This document shows, piece after piece, positions 9,601-18,496 of a DNA stretch of 64,000 nt. The notes beneath the pieces were generated by a model. It was not told where the DNA came from, made no database searches, and was given only the letters and a program-made list of their open reading frames with translations. The DNA comes from Acidobacteriota bacterium. Its GTDB lineage: Bacteria > Acidobacteriota > Vicinamibacteria > Fen-336. Location: positions 1-64,000 of the forward strand of contig JAJDNS010000041.1 of the NCBI GenBank assembly GCA_022340585.1. Direction: 5' to 3'. How positions within the stretch are numbered: position 1 is the stretch's first letter; each line of letters starts with the position of its first letter. A program made the translations under genes and the position numbers.

Positions 9601-9838
9601 CTCCATGGCGTTCGTCCTCGGGGTGCTTCCACTGGCCCTCGCCACCGGCGCCGGCGCCGGGGCGCGCAACTCCGTCGGCACCTCGGTGGCCGGCGGCATG
9701 CTCGCCTCGACCGTCCTATCGATCTTCTTCATCCCCGTGCTGTACGTCGTGATCCGCTCCCGGGCGCCGGGCACGGGGCGCCGCCGGGCCGGGACGGACG
9801 CGGTCGCCGCCCCCGGCGTGGAGACCGGCCATGAGTAG
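6686..9838 (+). CDS. RND efflux permease, HAE1/AcrB family
   Basis: 1050 aa; IFIRRPILATVCSLIIILAG, GIVVDDAIVVIENIERHM, GLAAKNSILIVEFA; TTG start. Confidence 0.95.
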   Translation: MSSEIFIRRPILATVCSLIIILAGAICIPLLPIARYPELTPPVVTITSFYTGANAQAVESAVTTPIEQVVNGVEGMMYMQSSSTNSGVSTINVYFEVGRDPDLAAVDVQNRLNQVMGRLPTDVRTSGVTVMKRSSGFMGGLGFFSRDNRYSAQFISNYLDTNVRDAIKRVPGVGDVLIFGERKYAMRLWLDPARLAARGVTAGDVVGALREQNLQVAAGALGDAPAATDQAYNLSIRVRGRLTEPAQFEEVVVKAGEGGDLVRVRDVGRVELGAETYSSNLRFVGLEASGMGIQLLPTANALEVYQGVMEEMARLEKAFPPGLEWRLAFDNVSVVRESIKEVLFTLVEAILLVILVIFLFLQNWRSTLIPAITIPVSLVGTFAFVKAFGFSINTLTLFGIVLATGIVVDDAIVVIENIERHMREEKKRAFEAAIDAMREVLGAVVVIGIVLVSVFVPVAFFPGTTGRLYQQFSLTIAFAVVLSVFNAVTFTPALSAVLLDKESHTHGRFFTFVNRLIESGTTGYVRVLKRALGLRPLMLALFGLGLLGVWWLVRTVPSAFVPEEDEGYFIGVIQAPAGASLGYTTELAREAEAILFEDPDILSAFSVVGFSFNGAAPNTGMIFTRLKGYDERTGRDHSLQAVLGRVRGPLMGLPGGMVIPFAPPGIQGLSVFGGFQYELLDQTGGDISDLAETLGSLITAGNASGEVVGLYSGFRASDPQLVVDIDRDQARSLDVPVREVTDALQVFLGSAYVNDFDFNNRAYRVYVQADQQYRANPDSLRQLYARSTSGAMVPLATVVNAHETSAPQVISHFNLFRSAEINGAPAPGTSSGQALQAMERISRETLPPGFDFAWAGQSLEERKSGATAVYLFALSLVLVYLVLAAQYESWVLPFIILLGVPLAVIGGLGAQFLRGLSNDVFCQVGLVLLIGLAAKNSILIVEFAEQLRERGFSILDAAVEASRIRLRPILMTSMAFVLGVLPLALATGAGAGARNSVGTSVAGGMLASTVLSIFFIPVLYVVIRSRAPGTGRRRAGTDAVAAPGVETGHE

Positions 9839-11117
9839 GCGCGGCGGCGTCCTCGGCCTTGCTCTCGGGTGCCTCGGCCTCGCGTCCGCGGTCGCGGCGC
9901 AGCAGGAGGTTCCTCCGGACGCCCTCGGCTTCGAGCAGGTGACCTTCGACGAGGCGGTGAGCCGCGCCCTGGCCAGGAACCCGAGCGTCGGCGAGGCCGC
10001 ACAGGCCATCCTCCGGGCCGAGGCGTTCCTGAGTGCGGCGCGCTCCGTGTTCCTGCCGTACGCCTACGGCAACGTGGGAACGACGGTGCTCGACGAGGCG
10101 CGGGGCTTCGACGGCAACATCGTCCAGCCGCGGACCCAGACGGCTTTCAGCGCGACGGTGGCCTACCCGGTGCTCGCCGCCTCGCGCTGGGCCGAGAAGA
10201 ACCAGGCCGAGGACCGCGTGGAAACCGCGCAGGCGGCAGCGGAGGAGACGCGCAGCCGGGTGGCGGTGACCGCGGCCCAGGCCTACCTGGCGGTAATCCT
10301 GGCGCAGCGGCAGCGCGAGGTCACGGTGCGCAACCGCGACACGGCCAAGGCTCTCGAGGACTACGCCCGCACCCGCTTCGACGCCGGCCAGGGCAGCCGG
10401 CTGAACCACGTGCGGTCCGTGCAGCAGCTGGCGAGCGCCGAGGCCCTGATCGAGGCGGCAGAGCTGGCACTGCGCCAGGCCCAGGAAGCGCTGGGCGTGG
10501 CCGTGTTCGCCCCGGGGCCGCTCGACGCGCGCGGCGAGCCTGCGCTGCCCCCCGTGGTGTTGCCGGCGGACGACGCGTGGCTCGCCGGGCGGCCGGACGT
10601 GAGGCTCTTCTCGACGGAGCTCCAGGGCGCCGATCGCATCGCCTCCGACTCGTGGAAGTCATGGCTCCCGACCCTGACCGCCTCCTTCACGCCACGCTAC
10701 GTCACTCCCGCCGGCCTGTTCGAGCCGTCGAAGTCATGGCGCGCGTTCTTCCAGCTCGAGATCCCGATCTTCGACGGCACCCTGGCGCCCGAGAAGCGTG
10801 CCCGGATCGCCGACCGCGAGGCCGCTCGGCTGCGGCTGGACGCGCGGACGAACGAGGCCCGCTCCGAGCTGCGCGTGGCGCAGGAGAGGGTGGAGCGCAA
10901 CGAGCGGATCGTCACCGCCATTCGCCAGGCGGCCGAGAGCGCGGCCGAGGCGCTCCGCATCACCGAGGTCGCCTATCGTGCCGGCGCCACCACGAACATC
11001 GAGGTGGTCCAGGCCCAGCAGTCCGCCCGCAACGCCGCGATCGAGGCGGCGCTCGCCGAGGATCGCCTGCGCCAGGCCCGCCTCGACCTCCTGGTGGCCC
11101 TCGGCCAGTTTCCCTAG
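9831..11117 (+). CDS. TolC family outer membrane efflux protein
   Basis: Signal peptide, long helical repeats, overlaps permease stop; RND tripartite operon order. Confidence 0.9.
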   Translation: MSRRGGVLGLALGCLGLASAVAAQQEVPPDALGFEQVTFDEAVSRALARNPSVGEAAQAILRAEAFLSAARSVFLPYAYGNVGTTVLDEARGFDGNIVQPRTQTAFSATVAYPVLAASRWAEKNQAEDRVETAQAAAEETRSRVAVTAAQAYLAVILAQRQREVTVRNRDTAKALEDYARTRFDAGQGSRLNHVRSVQQLASAEALIEAAELALRQAQEALGVAVFAPGPLDARGEPALPPVVLPADDAWLAGRPDVRLFSTELQGADRIASDSWKSWLPTLTASFTPRYVTPAGLFEPSKSWRAFFQLEIPIFDGTLAPEKRARIADREAARLRLDARTNEARSELRVAQERVERNERIVTAIRQAAESAAEALRITEVAYRAGATTNIEVVQAQQSARNAAIEAALAEDRLRQARLDLLVALGQFP

Positions 11118-11123
11118 GCTAGG

Positions 11124-12755
11124 CTAGGGTTTCGGCTCGGCCCCCTCCTCCTGCCCGCGGATCCGCACCGAGGTGGGGTGGTCGCGGCCGCCCCCGAGAG
11201 AGGCCGGCGGATCCTGATCCGGGACCTGGTACTGCTCCCGGAGCCGGGCCAGCTCGGCGAGCAGCCTCTCCTGGACGTCGGTGTACCGCGGGTCGCCGTA
11301 GACGCTGGACATCTCCCGGGGATCGGCCTCGAGGTCGTAGAGCTCCCACTCGTCGACATCGGGCTCGTAGAAGTGGATCAGCTTGTGCCGGCCGTCGGTG
11401 ACGCCGTAGTGCCGCCGCACGTCGTGCCAGCCGGGGAACTCGTAGTAGTGGTAGTAGAAGGACTTTCGCCAATCGGCGGGCGTCTCGCCACGCAGCACGG
11501 GCACGAGGCTCCGGCCCTGCATGTCGCCGGGGATCTCGGCGCCCGCGACGTCGAGGAACGTCTCCGCGAAGTCGAGGGGTGAGACGATGTCGCGGTTGAG
11601 GCTGCCCGGCTCCACGACTCCGGGCCAGCGCACGATCAGCGGCGTGCGGAGCGACTCCTCGTAGATCCAGCGCTTGTCGAACCAGCCGTGCTCTCCGAGG
11701 TAGAAGCCCTGGTCGGAGCTGTAGATGACGATGGTGTTCTCGGCGAGACCGGTCTCGTCGAGATAGTCGAGAACCCGGCCCAGGTTGTCGTCTACGGAAG
11801 CCACGCAGCGCAGGTAGTCCTTGACGTAGCGCTGGTACTTCCAGTGGACCAGCGCCTCACCCTCCAGGTTCGCCTCGCGAAAGGCCGTGTTCTTGGGCTC
11901 GTAGGCGGCGTTCCACACCTCGAGCTGCTCGGCGTTCAGATCGCGCTGGGGGGCGAGCTTCAAATCGTAGGGGGTCATCGTCTTCGCGATGGTCATGTCC
12001 TGGGTGTGGGCCGGGGTTCCCCGTCCCGCGTAGTCGTCGAACAGCGTCTCGGGCTCGGGGATCGTGACGTCGTCGTACAGGTGCAGGTGGTTCGGCCCGG
12101 GCTGCCAGTTCCGGTGCGGCGCCTTGTGCTGGTACATGAGCAGGAAGGGGCGGTTGGGATCGCGGTCCTCCTTCAGCCACCCCAGGGCCAGGTCGGTGAT
12201 GATGTCCGTCGTATAGCCCTCGTGCTCGACCCGCTCCCCGTTCCTGAGCATCGCCGGGTTGTAGTACGGCCCCTGGCCGATCAGCACCTCCGAGTAGTCG
12301 AAGCCCTGGGGCGCCATGTGCTCGCCCAGGTGCCACTTGCCGATCACGGCGGTCTGGTAGCCGATCTGCTGCAGCAGCTTGGGAAAGGTCTGCTGGGTGC
12401 CGTCGAACTGGTTGCCGTTGACGAGGAACCCGTTCAGGTGAGAGTACTTTCCGGTCTGGATCACGGCGCGCATGGGACCGCAGATGCTGTTGGTGACGTA
12501 GGCACGTTGGAAGAGCATCCCCTCCCGGGCGAGCCGGTCGATGCTCGGCGTCTGGTTGATCCGGGATCCGTAGGCGCCGATGGCCTGGTAGGCGTGGTCG
12601 TCGGCGAAGACGAAGAGGATGTTGGGTCGGCGAGCCGGGGCCGCCTGCGGCGACCTGGGAGCCGCTCGACCGGCTGATGGGCCGAGCGCCGCCGCGAGCA
12701 GAACGCTCGCCGAGCCGACGCCGATCAGGACGCTTCGGTGGATCCGTGAAATCAT
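11124..12755 (-). CDS. Sulfatase
   Basis: [24 protein letters not shown] formylglycine motif, [26 protein letters not shown]. Confidence 0.92.
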   Translation of the reverse strand: MISRIHRSVLIGVGSASVLLAAALGPSAGRAAPRSPQAAPARRPNILFVFADDHAYQAIGAYGSRINQTPSIDRLAREGMLFQRAYVTNSICGPMRAVIQTGKYSHLNGFLVNGNQFDGTQQTFPKLLQQIGYQTAVIGKWHLGEHMAPQGFDYSEVLIGQGPYYNPAMLRNGERVEHEGYTTDIITDLALGWLKEDRDPNRPFLLMYQHKAPHRNWQPGPNHLHLYDDVTIPEPETLFDDYAGRGTPAHTQDMTIAKTMTPYDLKLAPQRDLNAEQLEVWNAAYEPKNTAFREANLEGEALVHWKYQRYVKDYLRCVASVDDNLGRVLDYLDETGLAENTIVIYSSDQGFYLGEHGWFDKRWIYEESLRTPLIVRWPGVVEPGSLNRDIVSPLDFAETFLDVAGAEIPGDMQGRSLVPVLRGETPADWRKSFYYHYYEFPGWHDVRRHYGVTDGRHKLIHFYEPDVDEWELYDLEADPREMSSVYGDPRYTDVQERLLAELARLREQYQVPDQDPPASLGGGRDHPTSVRIRGQEEGAEPKP

Positions 12756-12855
12756 CTGCACTCCTCGGGCGCGGGTACCGCAGGCCGACCAGCACGCGCG
12801 AAAGAGACTGCTGGACGTTATCAACCCACCCTGGTTTTGTCTACGACACGGACCC

Positions 12856-13405
12856 TCAGACCTTGAGGTAGATCCCGCGGCGATCCATTGCGTAAGCGAC
12901 GAAGTAGAAGATGATCACCACCATCACCGCGAAGGCCAGCGAGGCGAGCTCGCACGGCAGCCAGCTCGCGTAGAACGTCTGGAAGAGCCACTCCCACAGG
13001 GTGGTCTCCACCCCGCCCGGGCCCGTCCATCGGATCAGGTAGAGGGTGTCGGCGAGAAGGCTCGCGCCCACGTAGACGGCGATGGCGTTCTTCCCGTAGG
13101 TGACGAACGGCTGGGCCCAGGCCTTCCACCCGGCGACGTCGACCACCCAGTAGATCAGGCCGAAGAGTGCGGCGGCCAGGCCTCCGGTCAACAGCACGAA
13201 GGACGACGTCCACAGGCCCTTGTTGATGGGAAAGAGGAGCCACTCCGGCGCCGCCTGCCCCCAGAGGACACCGAGGGCCGTCAGGCCGCCGAGCAGCAGC
13301 CCTCGAGTCGTCGAGAACGGGCCCCTCCCGGACCGGACCCACGCGCCCGCGAGAAGGCCGAGCACGGTGGTGGCGATCGCCGTGTCGTTCGGCAGCTACA
13401 CGAGG
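12856..13405 (-). pseudogene. C-terminal remnant of DUF5009/HGSNAT-like membrane acyltransferase
   Basis: LPNDTAIATTVLGLLAGAWVRSGRG...FPINKGLWTSSFVLLTGG...YWVVDVAGWKAWAQPFVTYGKNAIAVYV; in-frame TAG just upstream and N-terminal half absent. Confidence 0.6.
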
Positions 13406-13602
13406 AACGTCATGGTCGCCGACGGTGTGCCGGGAATCGAGCCACTGCACCCCGAGAGCTGGTGAGCCGTCGTCTGTTGGCTACCACACGACGCGACCTG
13501 GTGGAAAGTGGTTGACTCCTCTCCGGACTGTGGTGAGCGGCGGCCTGCGGCCGGGCGTGGGCTCTACCGTTCCTTGATCCTCTCGAGGGTGTGGACGTCG
13601 AG

Positions 13603-14667
13603 TCAACCCAGGTACCGCGCTTCGAGGCGCATCCGGACCTCGTCGTCCTCGTCGCGCAGGTCCAGCGTGTCGCCGACGACTCGATACGACGTGGTGGCCT
13701 CCAGGGCGCGGAGGAAGCGCGTTTCGGTCTCCCCCGCGGGCGAGGGACACGCCTTCCGCGTGACGGCCAGGGGCCCGAGGCGGAGGCGGGTGTCCGTATG
13801 CTGCACCGTGCCGCGGAAGCCGTTGCATCCGGTGAACCCACGCGCCTCGTCGCCGTCGCCCTCGATGAGCAGGTGGGGCTCCCGTTGACCCTCGGCAACG
13901 GTGACGGGCGTGCCGTCGATCTCGACCGGACGCCAGTAGGTATTGCGGAGGCTGGCCATGGCCATGGCCTCCCGGGCGCAGGTCTCGCCCGGCCAGAAGC
14001 GTCCCAGCTCCTCGATCACGAGGTGGTCCGTGTCCGGACCTTCCATCGCCGGCCGCTCGTCGAACCTCCCGGTGAGGCTCACGAGGACCGGGGCCCCCGC
14101 CGAGGGCGCCACCTCCAGGTAAGCGCGCTCGACCTCGGTCTGGGCGCCCTCGAAGGCCACGGGAAAACGCCGTCCGGTGGAGCACTCGTTGAACGTGGCC
14201 GCGTCGGCGAGGTACGCGTACATTCCCCGGAGGGGCATCGGACCGGGCACGGGATCCACGACTCCCTGTCGCGCGAGCTCGTAGGTCCGCCCGGGGCCGA
14301 CCGCGCGCAGCGTTCCCGGGTCCACGAGGCGGAGCTCCCGGGGCTCCCTCGTCCCAGAGCGCAGCACGAGGCGGTCGCCGTCGCGGCGCTCCCAGCGCCC
14401 GAGCTCGTAGGCCCCCCGAGACCCGCCGTCCCGGGCCTCGGGGTCGGTTCGGCGCAGGCGGAACGTGGAATCCGGGAAGAGAGTCAGGGTGAGGTGCTGG
14501 CTCGAGCCGCCGGCCGACGCGATGGCGCCGGCCCAGGTCGTGGTCTCCATCCCGTCCTCCGGGTCGAGGGTCTCCCACACCAGCGGGCTCACCGGGCCGG
14601 CCCCCCCGAGGATGGCGAGGACGGCCACGGCGGTCCGGGCGAGGGGCCGACTCCCCCGCGATGTCAC
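13603..14667 (-). CDS. META-domain protein with NlpE-like middle region
   Basis: GMYAYLADAATFNECSTGRRFPVA; LRNTYWRPVEIDGTPV...GFTGCNGFRGTVQ; GTG start overlaps upstream stop (GTGA). Confidence 0.7.
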   Translation of the reverse strand: MTSRGSRPLARTAVAVLAILGGAGPVSPLVWETLDPEDGMETTTWAGAIASAGGSSQHLTLTLFPDSTFRLRRTDPEARDGGSRGAYELGRWERRDGDRLVLRSGTREPRELRLVDPGTLRAVGPGRTYELARQGVVDPVPGPMPLRGMYAYLADAATFNECSTGRRFPVAFEGAQTEVERAYLEVAPSAGAPVLVSLTGRFDERPAMEGPDTDHLVIEELGRFWPGETCAREAMAMASLRNTYWRPVEIDGTPVTVAEGQREPHLLIEGDGDEARGFTGCNGFRGTVQHTDTRLRLGPLAVTRKACPSPAGETETRFLRALEATTSYRVVGDTLDLRDEDDEVRMRLEARYLG

Positions 14668-15449
14668 GGGGCCGCGGTCGCCTCGAGGCGCGCCACGACG
14701 GCCCCGGCCTCGTCCCGGAGCTCGAGGCTCTGCCCCTCGATGGCGAAGGTGCGTGTCTTCTCCAGCGCGGCGTGGAAGCCGGCCTCGATGTCCATGCCGT
14801 CGACGCACGCCCTCATCGTGGTGGCCAACGCTCCAAAGTGGAGACGGTCGTCCTCGAGCTCGTACTTTCCGGAGAGACGGTTGCACCCGCCGTAGCCGCC
14901 GACCTGGAGCGGCTCGGCCTGCAGGATCAGGTGGGGCTCGCGTTTCGGGTCGGCAACCTCGACGGCCTGGTCACCCAGGTGGACGAGCTTCCAACGCGTG
15001 CCCTGGAGAGGGACGGCCGAGGCCGCGGGCCGACGCCCGCGCGCCCGGACGAGCAGCAGCTTCACCTCGGTGCCCGCGCCGCGGGTGAGGACCGGATAGG
15101 TCTGGTCGGTCGTGAACATCAGCCGGTCGCCGACGAGGATCCTGCCCCGGACCGCGTAGCTCAGGCGCTCGTCGATCTTCGCGGGGTCGTACGGGATCTC
15201 GAAGCGGATGGGGGTCTTCGCCCCCTCCACGCGAACGCTCCCCAGGGACACGGCGGGCACGTCCATGCGCGACACGTCCTCGAGCGTCGCCTCGAAGACG
15301 GCCTCCGGGGGGAGCGCGATGCGCTCCCGGTACGCGGCCTCTCCCTTGATCACCGACTGGGCCTTGGCCGCGGCCGGCAGAGCCAGCAGCGACGCGGCGA
15401 GGGTGAGGGCCAGCGTGTCTCCCATCGCGATCTGCAGATTGCCATTCAT
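14664..15449 (-). CDS. YbaY-type lipoprotein domain + META domain protein
   Basis: ALPPEAVFEATLEDVSR...VRGRILVGDRLMFTTDQTYPVLTRG; LQGTRWKLVHLGDQAV...GGYGGCNRLSGKYEL. Confidence 0.72.
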   Translation of the reverse strand: MNGNLQIAMGDTLALTLAASLLALPAAAKAQSVIKGEAAYRERIALPPEAVFEATLEDVSRMDVPAVSLGSVRVEGAKTPIRFEIPYDPAKIDERLSYAVRGRILVGDRLMFTTDQTYPVLTRGAGTEVKLLLVRARGRRPAASAVPLQGTRWKLVHLGDQAVEVADPKREPHLILQAEPLQVGGYGGCNRLSGKYELEDDRLHFGALATTMRACVDGMDIEAGFHAALEKTRTFAIEGQSLELRDEAGAVVARLEATAAP

Positions 15450-15560
15450 TTGGACAGCTCCTCGTTGATAGTCCTGCGGGCCGAGGTGGCCGCGGCCCAC
15501 CACCCTGAGCACAGCGGTGAGCCCGGCCGTGAGGACGAAGACCTGCAGGCTGCCCTGGTC

Positions 15561-15764
15561 TCAGTCCTTGATGACGAAGGTCACCCGCATGGTCACGCGG
15601 TACTCGGCGATCTTCCCCTTGTCCACCTTCACCTGCTGCTCGGCGATCCAGGCCCCACGGACGTTGGACAGCGTCTTGTTGGCGCGCTCGATGCCCTTCT
15701 CGACGGCATCCTCGAAGCTCTTCTTCGAGGACGAGATGATCTCCGTGACCTTGGCAACGGACAT
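15561..15764 (-). CDS. Dodecin family flavoprotein
   Basis: MSVAKVTEIISSSKKSFEDAVEKGIERANKTLSNVRGAWIAEQQVKVDKGKIAEYRVTMRVTFVIKD. Confidence 0.92.
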   Translation of the reverse strand: MSVAKVTEIISSSKKSFEDAVEKGIERANKTLSNVRGAWIAEQQVKVDKGKIAEYRVTMRVTFVIKD

Positions 15765-15894
15765 TGTCTCCTCCTTTCGCCCCCTGTTCCGCGAGAGCCC
15801 ACGCGTCGGGCACGGCCGAGGTCGAGCCCGGCCGGCCCCATGGGTCGCCTCCACGCTCACCGTGGTGGCCCTCGCGTTTCTGGCTGTTAGACAG

Positions 15895-15923
15895 AGGCTA
15901 GTTTCGCCGCCTCCGGGAGGCAA
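15895..15923 (-). promoter_or_regulatory. Possible dodecin promoter
   Basis: TTGCCT-17 nt-TAGCCT on minus strand. Confidence 0.3.
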
Positions 15924-15977
15924 CTGTCCTTATTGACAGGGTGTGCCCTGGGTGCAGCACCTCTCTGTCGCTCGGGG

Positions 15978-17387
15978 CTAGCTTCGGCAGGAAGCCCCCT
16001 GGCATCGGAGGAGCTCCCGGAGCCGCTGGTGCAGCTCCTCGAGGAGGGCCGGATCCGCGTCCCAGTGGAGGCTCTCGGTCTCCCAAGGATCGCTCTTCAT
16101 GTCGTAGAGCTCGACCTCCCCCGTCTGGTCCTCGATGTAGGCCCACTCCGGTGTCCGCAGCGTCGCGGTCAGGGCCGCAGCGTAGTACTCGACGATGATC
16201 TCGTTGGGCCACGACTCCGGGGTCGTCCCCCGCAGCACGGAGGCGAAGGAGCGTCCGTCCACACTGGCCGGGATCGGCGCCCCGGCCAGGTCGAGGAAGG
16301 TGGGGGCGAGGTCGATGAAGCTCACCATCGCGTCCGCCGTTCCTGCCGGTACGCCTGGGCCTCGCACGACGAGGGGGACCCGGATGGCCTCCTCGTAACA
16401 GCTGCGCTTGTTGGCGATGATCCGGTGCTGGCCCATGAGAAGGCCGTTGTCGGACGTGAAGAAGAGGAAGGTGTTCCCGAGACGGCCCGTCTCGGCCAGG
16501 GCCTGGATGACGCCGTTGATCAGCTCCTCCACCGGCCGCATGGACCTCAGCCGCCATCGCTGGAGGGTGTCGAGCCAGTCGATCTCCGCGGGCGTCATGG
16601 GCCGAAGGCGGACCCCGTAGGGCTTGTCGCTGATGTCGGGCTCGTTGAAGGAGGGGACGCGGGGCGCGACGGCACCGCGGAACTCGCTTCCGTGCCGTGC
16701 TGCGTACGTTGCCGGCCGGTGGGGCGCCTCCGTCGCGATGTAGAGAAACAGCGGCTCGGTTCGATCCGCCGACTCGCGAATGATCTCGACGGAGCGCCGG
16801 GCCACGTCGTCGGTGCTGTAGTCCTCGGGATCGGCCCCGTGCCAGACGACCGTCCCATTGTCGTTGATGTAGTAGTTGTAGAACTTGTCGTCCTCGAAAG
16901 CGGCGAGGTGCCCGTACCACTCGTCCCAGCCGGGTGGGATGTACTGGGCCGCGGCCTCGTGGGGGTAGTCGTTCATGTACTTGCCGACGAGGGCGGTGCG
17001 GTATCCGGCGTCGTGGAGCCAGGTCGCGATCGTCGCGCTCTCGTGACGGCGGAAGTAGGTGAAGCCGCCGTAGGGGTGGGCGTTGGCGATCACGCCGTGG
17101 TTGTGCCCGTACTGTCCCGTGAACAGGGACGCGCGGGAGGGCCCGCAGATAGGCAGCGCGACGAAGGCCCGGGTGAAGCTGAGGCCCCGGTCGGCCATGA
17201 GCTGCCCGATCCGGGGCAGCTCCCCGGTTGTGGGCACGTCCAGGTCGTCGGTCATGACGACGACGATGTTCGGGGGCGGGAGAGCGGGGGTCGGCGCGGC
17301 CTCGGGAGAGGACGGTGTGGAGGGAGAGGCGCATCCCGCCAGCGCCACGGCGACGATCACTGCCCCCCACGCCCTCGGTTGCTTCAC
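15978..17387 (-). CDS. Sulfatase (lipoprotein-like N-terminus)
   Basis: ALAGCASPS; NIVVVMTDDLDVPT, CGPSRASLFTGQYGHNHG, GKYMNDYP, FFTSDNGLLMGQHR; GTG start inferred. Confidence 0.9.
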   Translation of the reverse strand: MKQPRAWGAVIVAVALAGCASPSTPSSPEAAPTPALPPPNIVVVMTDDLDVPTTGELPRIGQLMADRGLSFTRAFVALPICGPSRASLFTGQYGHNHGVIANAHPYGGFTYFRRHESATIATWLHDAGYRTALVGKYMNDYPHEAAAQYIPPGWDEWYGHLAAFEDDKFYNYYINDNGTVVWHGADPEDYSTDDVARRSVEIIRESADRTEPLFLYIATEAPHRPATYAARHGSEFRGAVAPRVPSFNEPDISDKPYGVRLRPMTPAEIDWLDTLQRWRLRSMRPVEELINGVIQALAETGRLGNTFLFFTSDNGLLMGQHRIIANKRSCYEEAIRVPLVVRGPGVPAGTADAMVSFIDLAPTFLDLAGAPIPASVDGRSFASVLRGTTPESWPNEIIVEYYAAALTATLRTPEWAYIEDQTGEVELYDMKSDPWETESLHWDADPALLEELHQRLRELLRCQGASCRS

Positions 17388-17496
17388 TCCTCGCCCCCCG
17401 GAGGATCGAAACTGGCGGCGAGATTGTAACCCCGGGACCGGTGGAGGAGACTGTCCGGCGTGAGACCGAAGCCGGAGCCCGTCGAGTGAGCCCGAC

Positions 17497-18441
17497 TTGG
17501 CCGTCCTGATCGCCATCGTCGTCGGGGCGACCATGGCCTTCCTGGTGCCGCAGTCGGTGCTCTGGATGCGCCCCGCCCTCCAGCCCGCCTTCGCCCTGAC
17601 CATGCTCGCCGTCGGGACGCTGGTCCGGCCCGAGCAGGTGCGGGTCTTCGCCCGGACCCCGCTCCGGCCCCTGGCCGGTCTCGCCGGCCAGTACACCATC
17701 ATGCCCCTCACCGCGGCCGCGATCTCGCTCCTCTTCGACGACGCGCAGGTCCGAACCGGCATCGTGCTCGTGGGGTGCATGCCCGGGGCCATGGCCTCGA
17801 ACGTCATGACGGTGCTCCTGCGGGGCGACCTGATCCTGTCGGTCACGATGACGACGCTGGCGACGCTGGCCACCCCGCTGGTCATCGCGGTCTGGCTCCC
17901 CGTCCTCGCCGACACGCGGATGGACGTGCCGGTGGGGGCCATGGCCTGGAACGCCACCTGGATGGTGGTCCTCCCCGTCGCCGGGGGCGTCGCCTTCCGC
18001 GCCTGGCGCCACGAGCTGTCGAACCGGTGGGACCGGACGGCCACCGTCATCGCCTCCGTGGCCATCGTCCTCATCATCCTCGTGGTGGTCGCGGCGAACC
18101 GGGACCGGCTGGCCACGCTGGGCCCGAAGCTGGCCCTCGGCATGCTGGGCCTGAATCTGGCCGCCTACGGCCTGGCCTTCCTCCTCGCCACCGTGATGCG
18201 GTGGCCGCCGGTGCAGCGTCGGACGCTCGTGATCGAGGTCGGGATGCAGAACGCGGGGCTGGGCTCGGTCCTCGCCCTGGCCCACCTGGGGGAGGCCGGC
18301 GCGGTTCCGAGCGCCTTCTACACGGCGCTGTGCGTCGTGACGGCCGCCGGCGCTCTGCCCTTCAGTGCGAGATTCGTGGGGGCCACGGCGGACGCGGGAC
18401 AGCGTGAGGTGCGTGAAGCGGCCGAGCGGGCGGGGCTTTGA
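17497..18441 (+). CDS. Bile acid:sodium symporter (BASS) family transporter
   Basis: Multi-[41 protein letters not shown]. Confidence 0.88.
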   Translation: MAVLIAIVVGATMAFLVPQSVLWMRPALQPAFALTMLAVGTLVRPEQVRVFARTPLRPLAGLAGQYTIMPLTAAAISLLFDDAQVRTGIVLVGCMPGAMASNVMTVLLRGDLILSVTMTTLATLATPLVIAVWLPVLADTRMDVPVGAMAWNATWMVVLPVAGGVAFRAWRHELSNRWDRTATVIASVAIVLIILVVVAANRDRLATLGPKLALGMLGLNLAAYGLAFLLATVMRWPPVQRRTLVIEVGMQNAGLGSVLALAHLGEAGAVPSAFYTALCVVTAAGALPFSARFVGATADAGQREVREAAERAGL

Positions 18442-18467
18442 CACCATGCCGATGGGGCGGCTACCCT
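18438..18467 (+). promoter_or_regulatory. Promoter candidate for Gfo/Idh gene
   Basis: Perfect TTGACA-18 nt-TACCCT, 29 nt upstream of ATG. Confidence 0.4.
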
Positions 18468-18496
18468 CCGGTCGAATCCAGAAGGAGCGCACGATC

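Noticed and set aside
7249-9834. 861-aa plus-strand ORF inside the RND permease
   Set aside because: Shadow frame of the permease; Arg/Gly/Pro-rich without domain signatures.
13390-13395. In-frame TAG at the acyltransferase fragment as possible amber recoding
   Set aside because: No coherent upstream coding sequence; gene truncation explains it.
13510-13608. 9-bp inverted repeat GGTTGACTC/GAGTCAACC
   Set aside because: Too short for its 81-nt separation to be significant.
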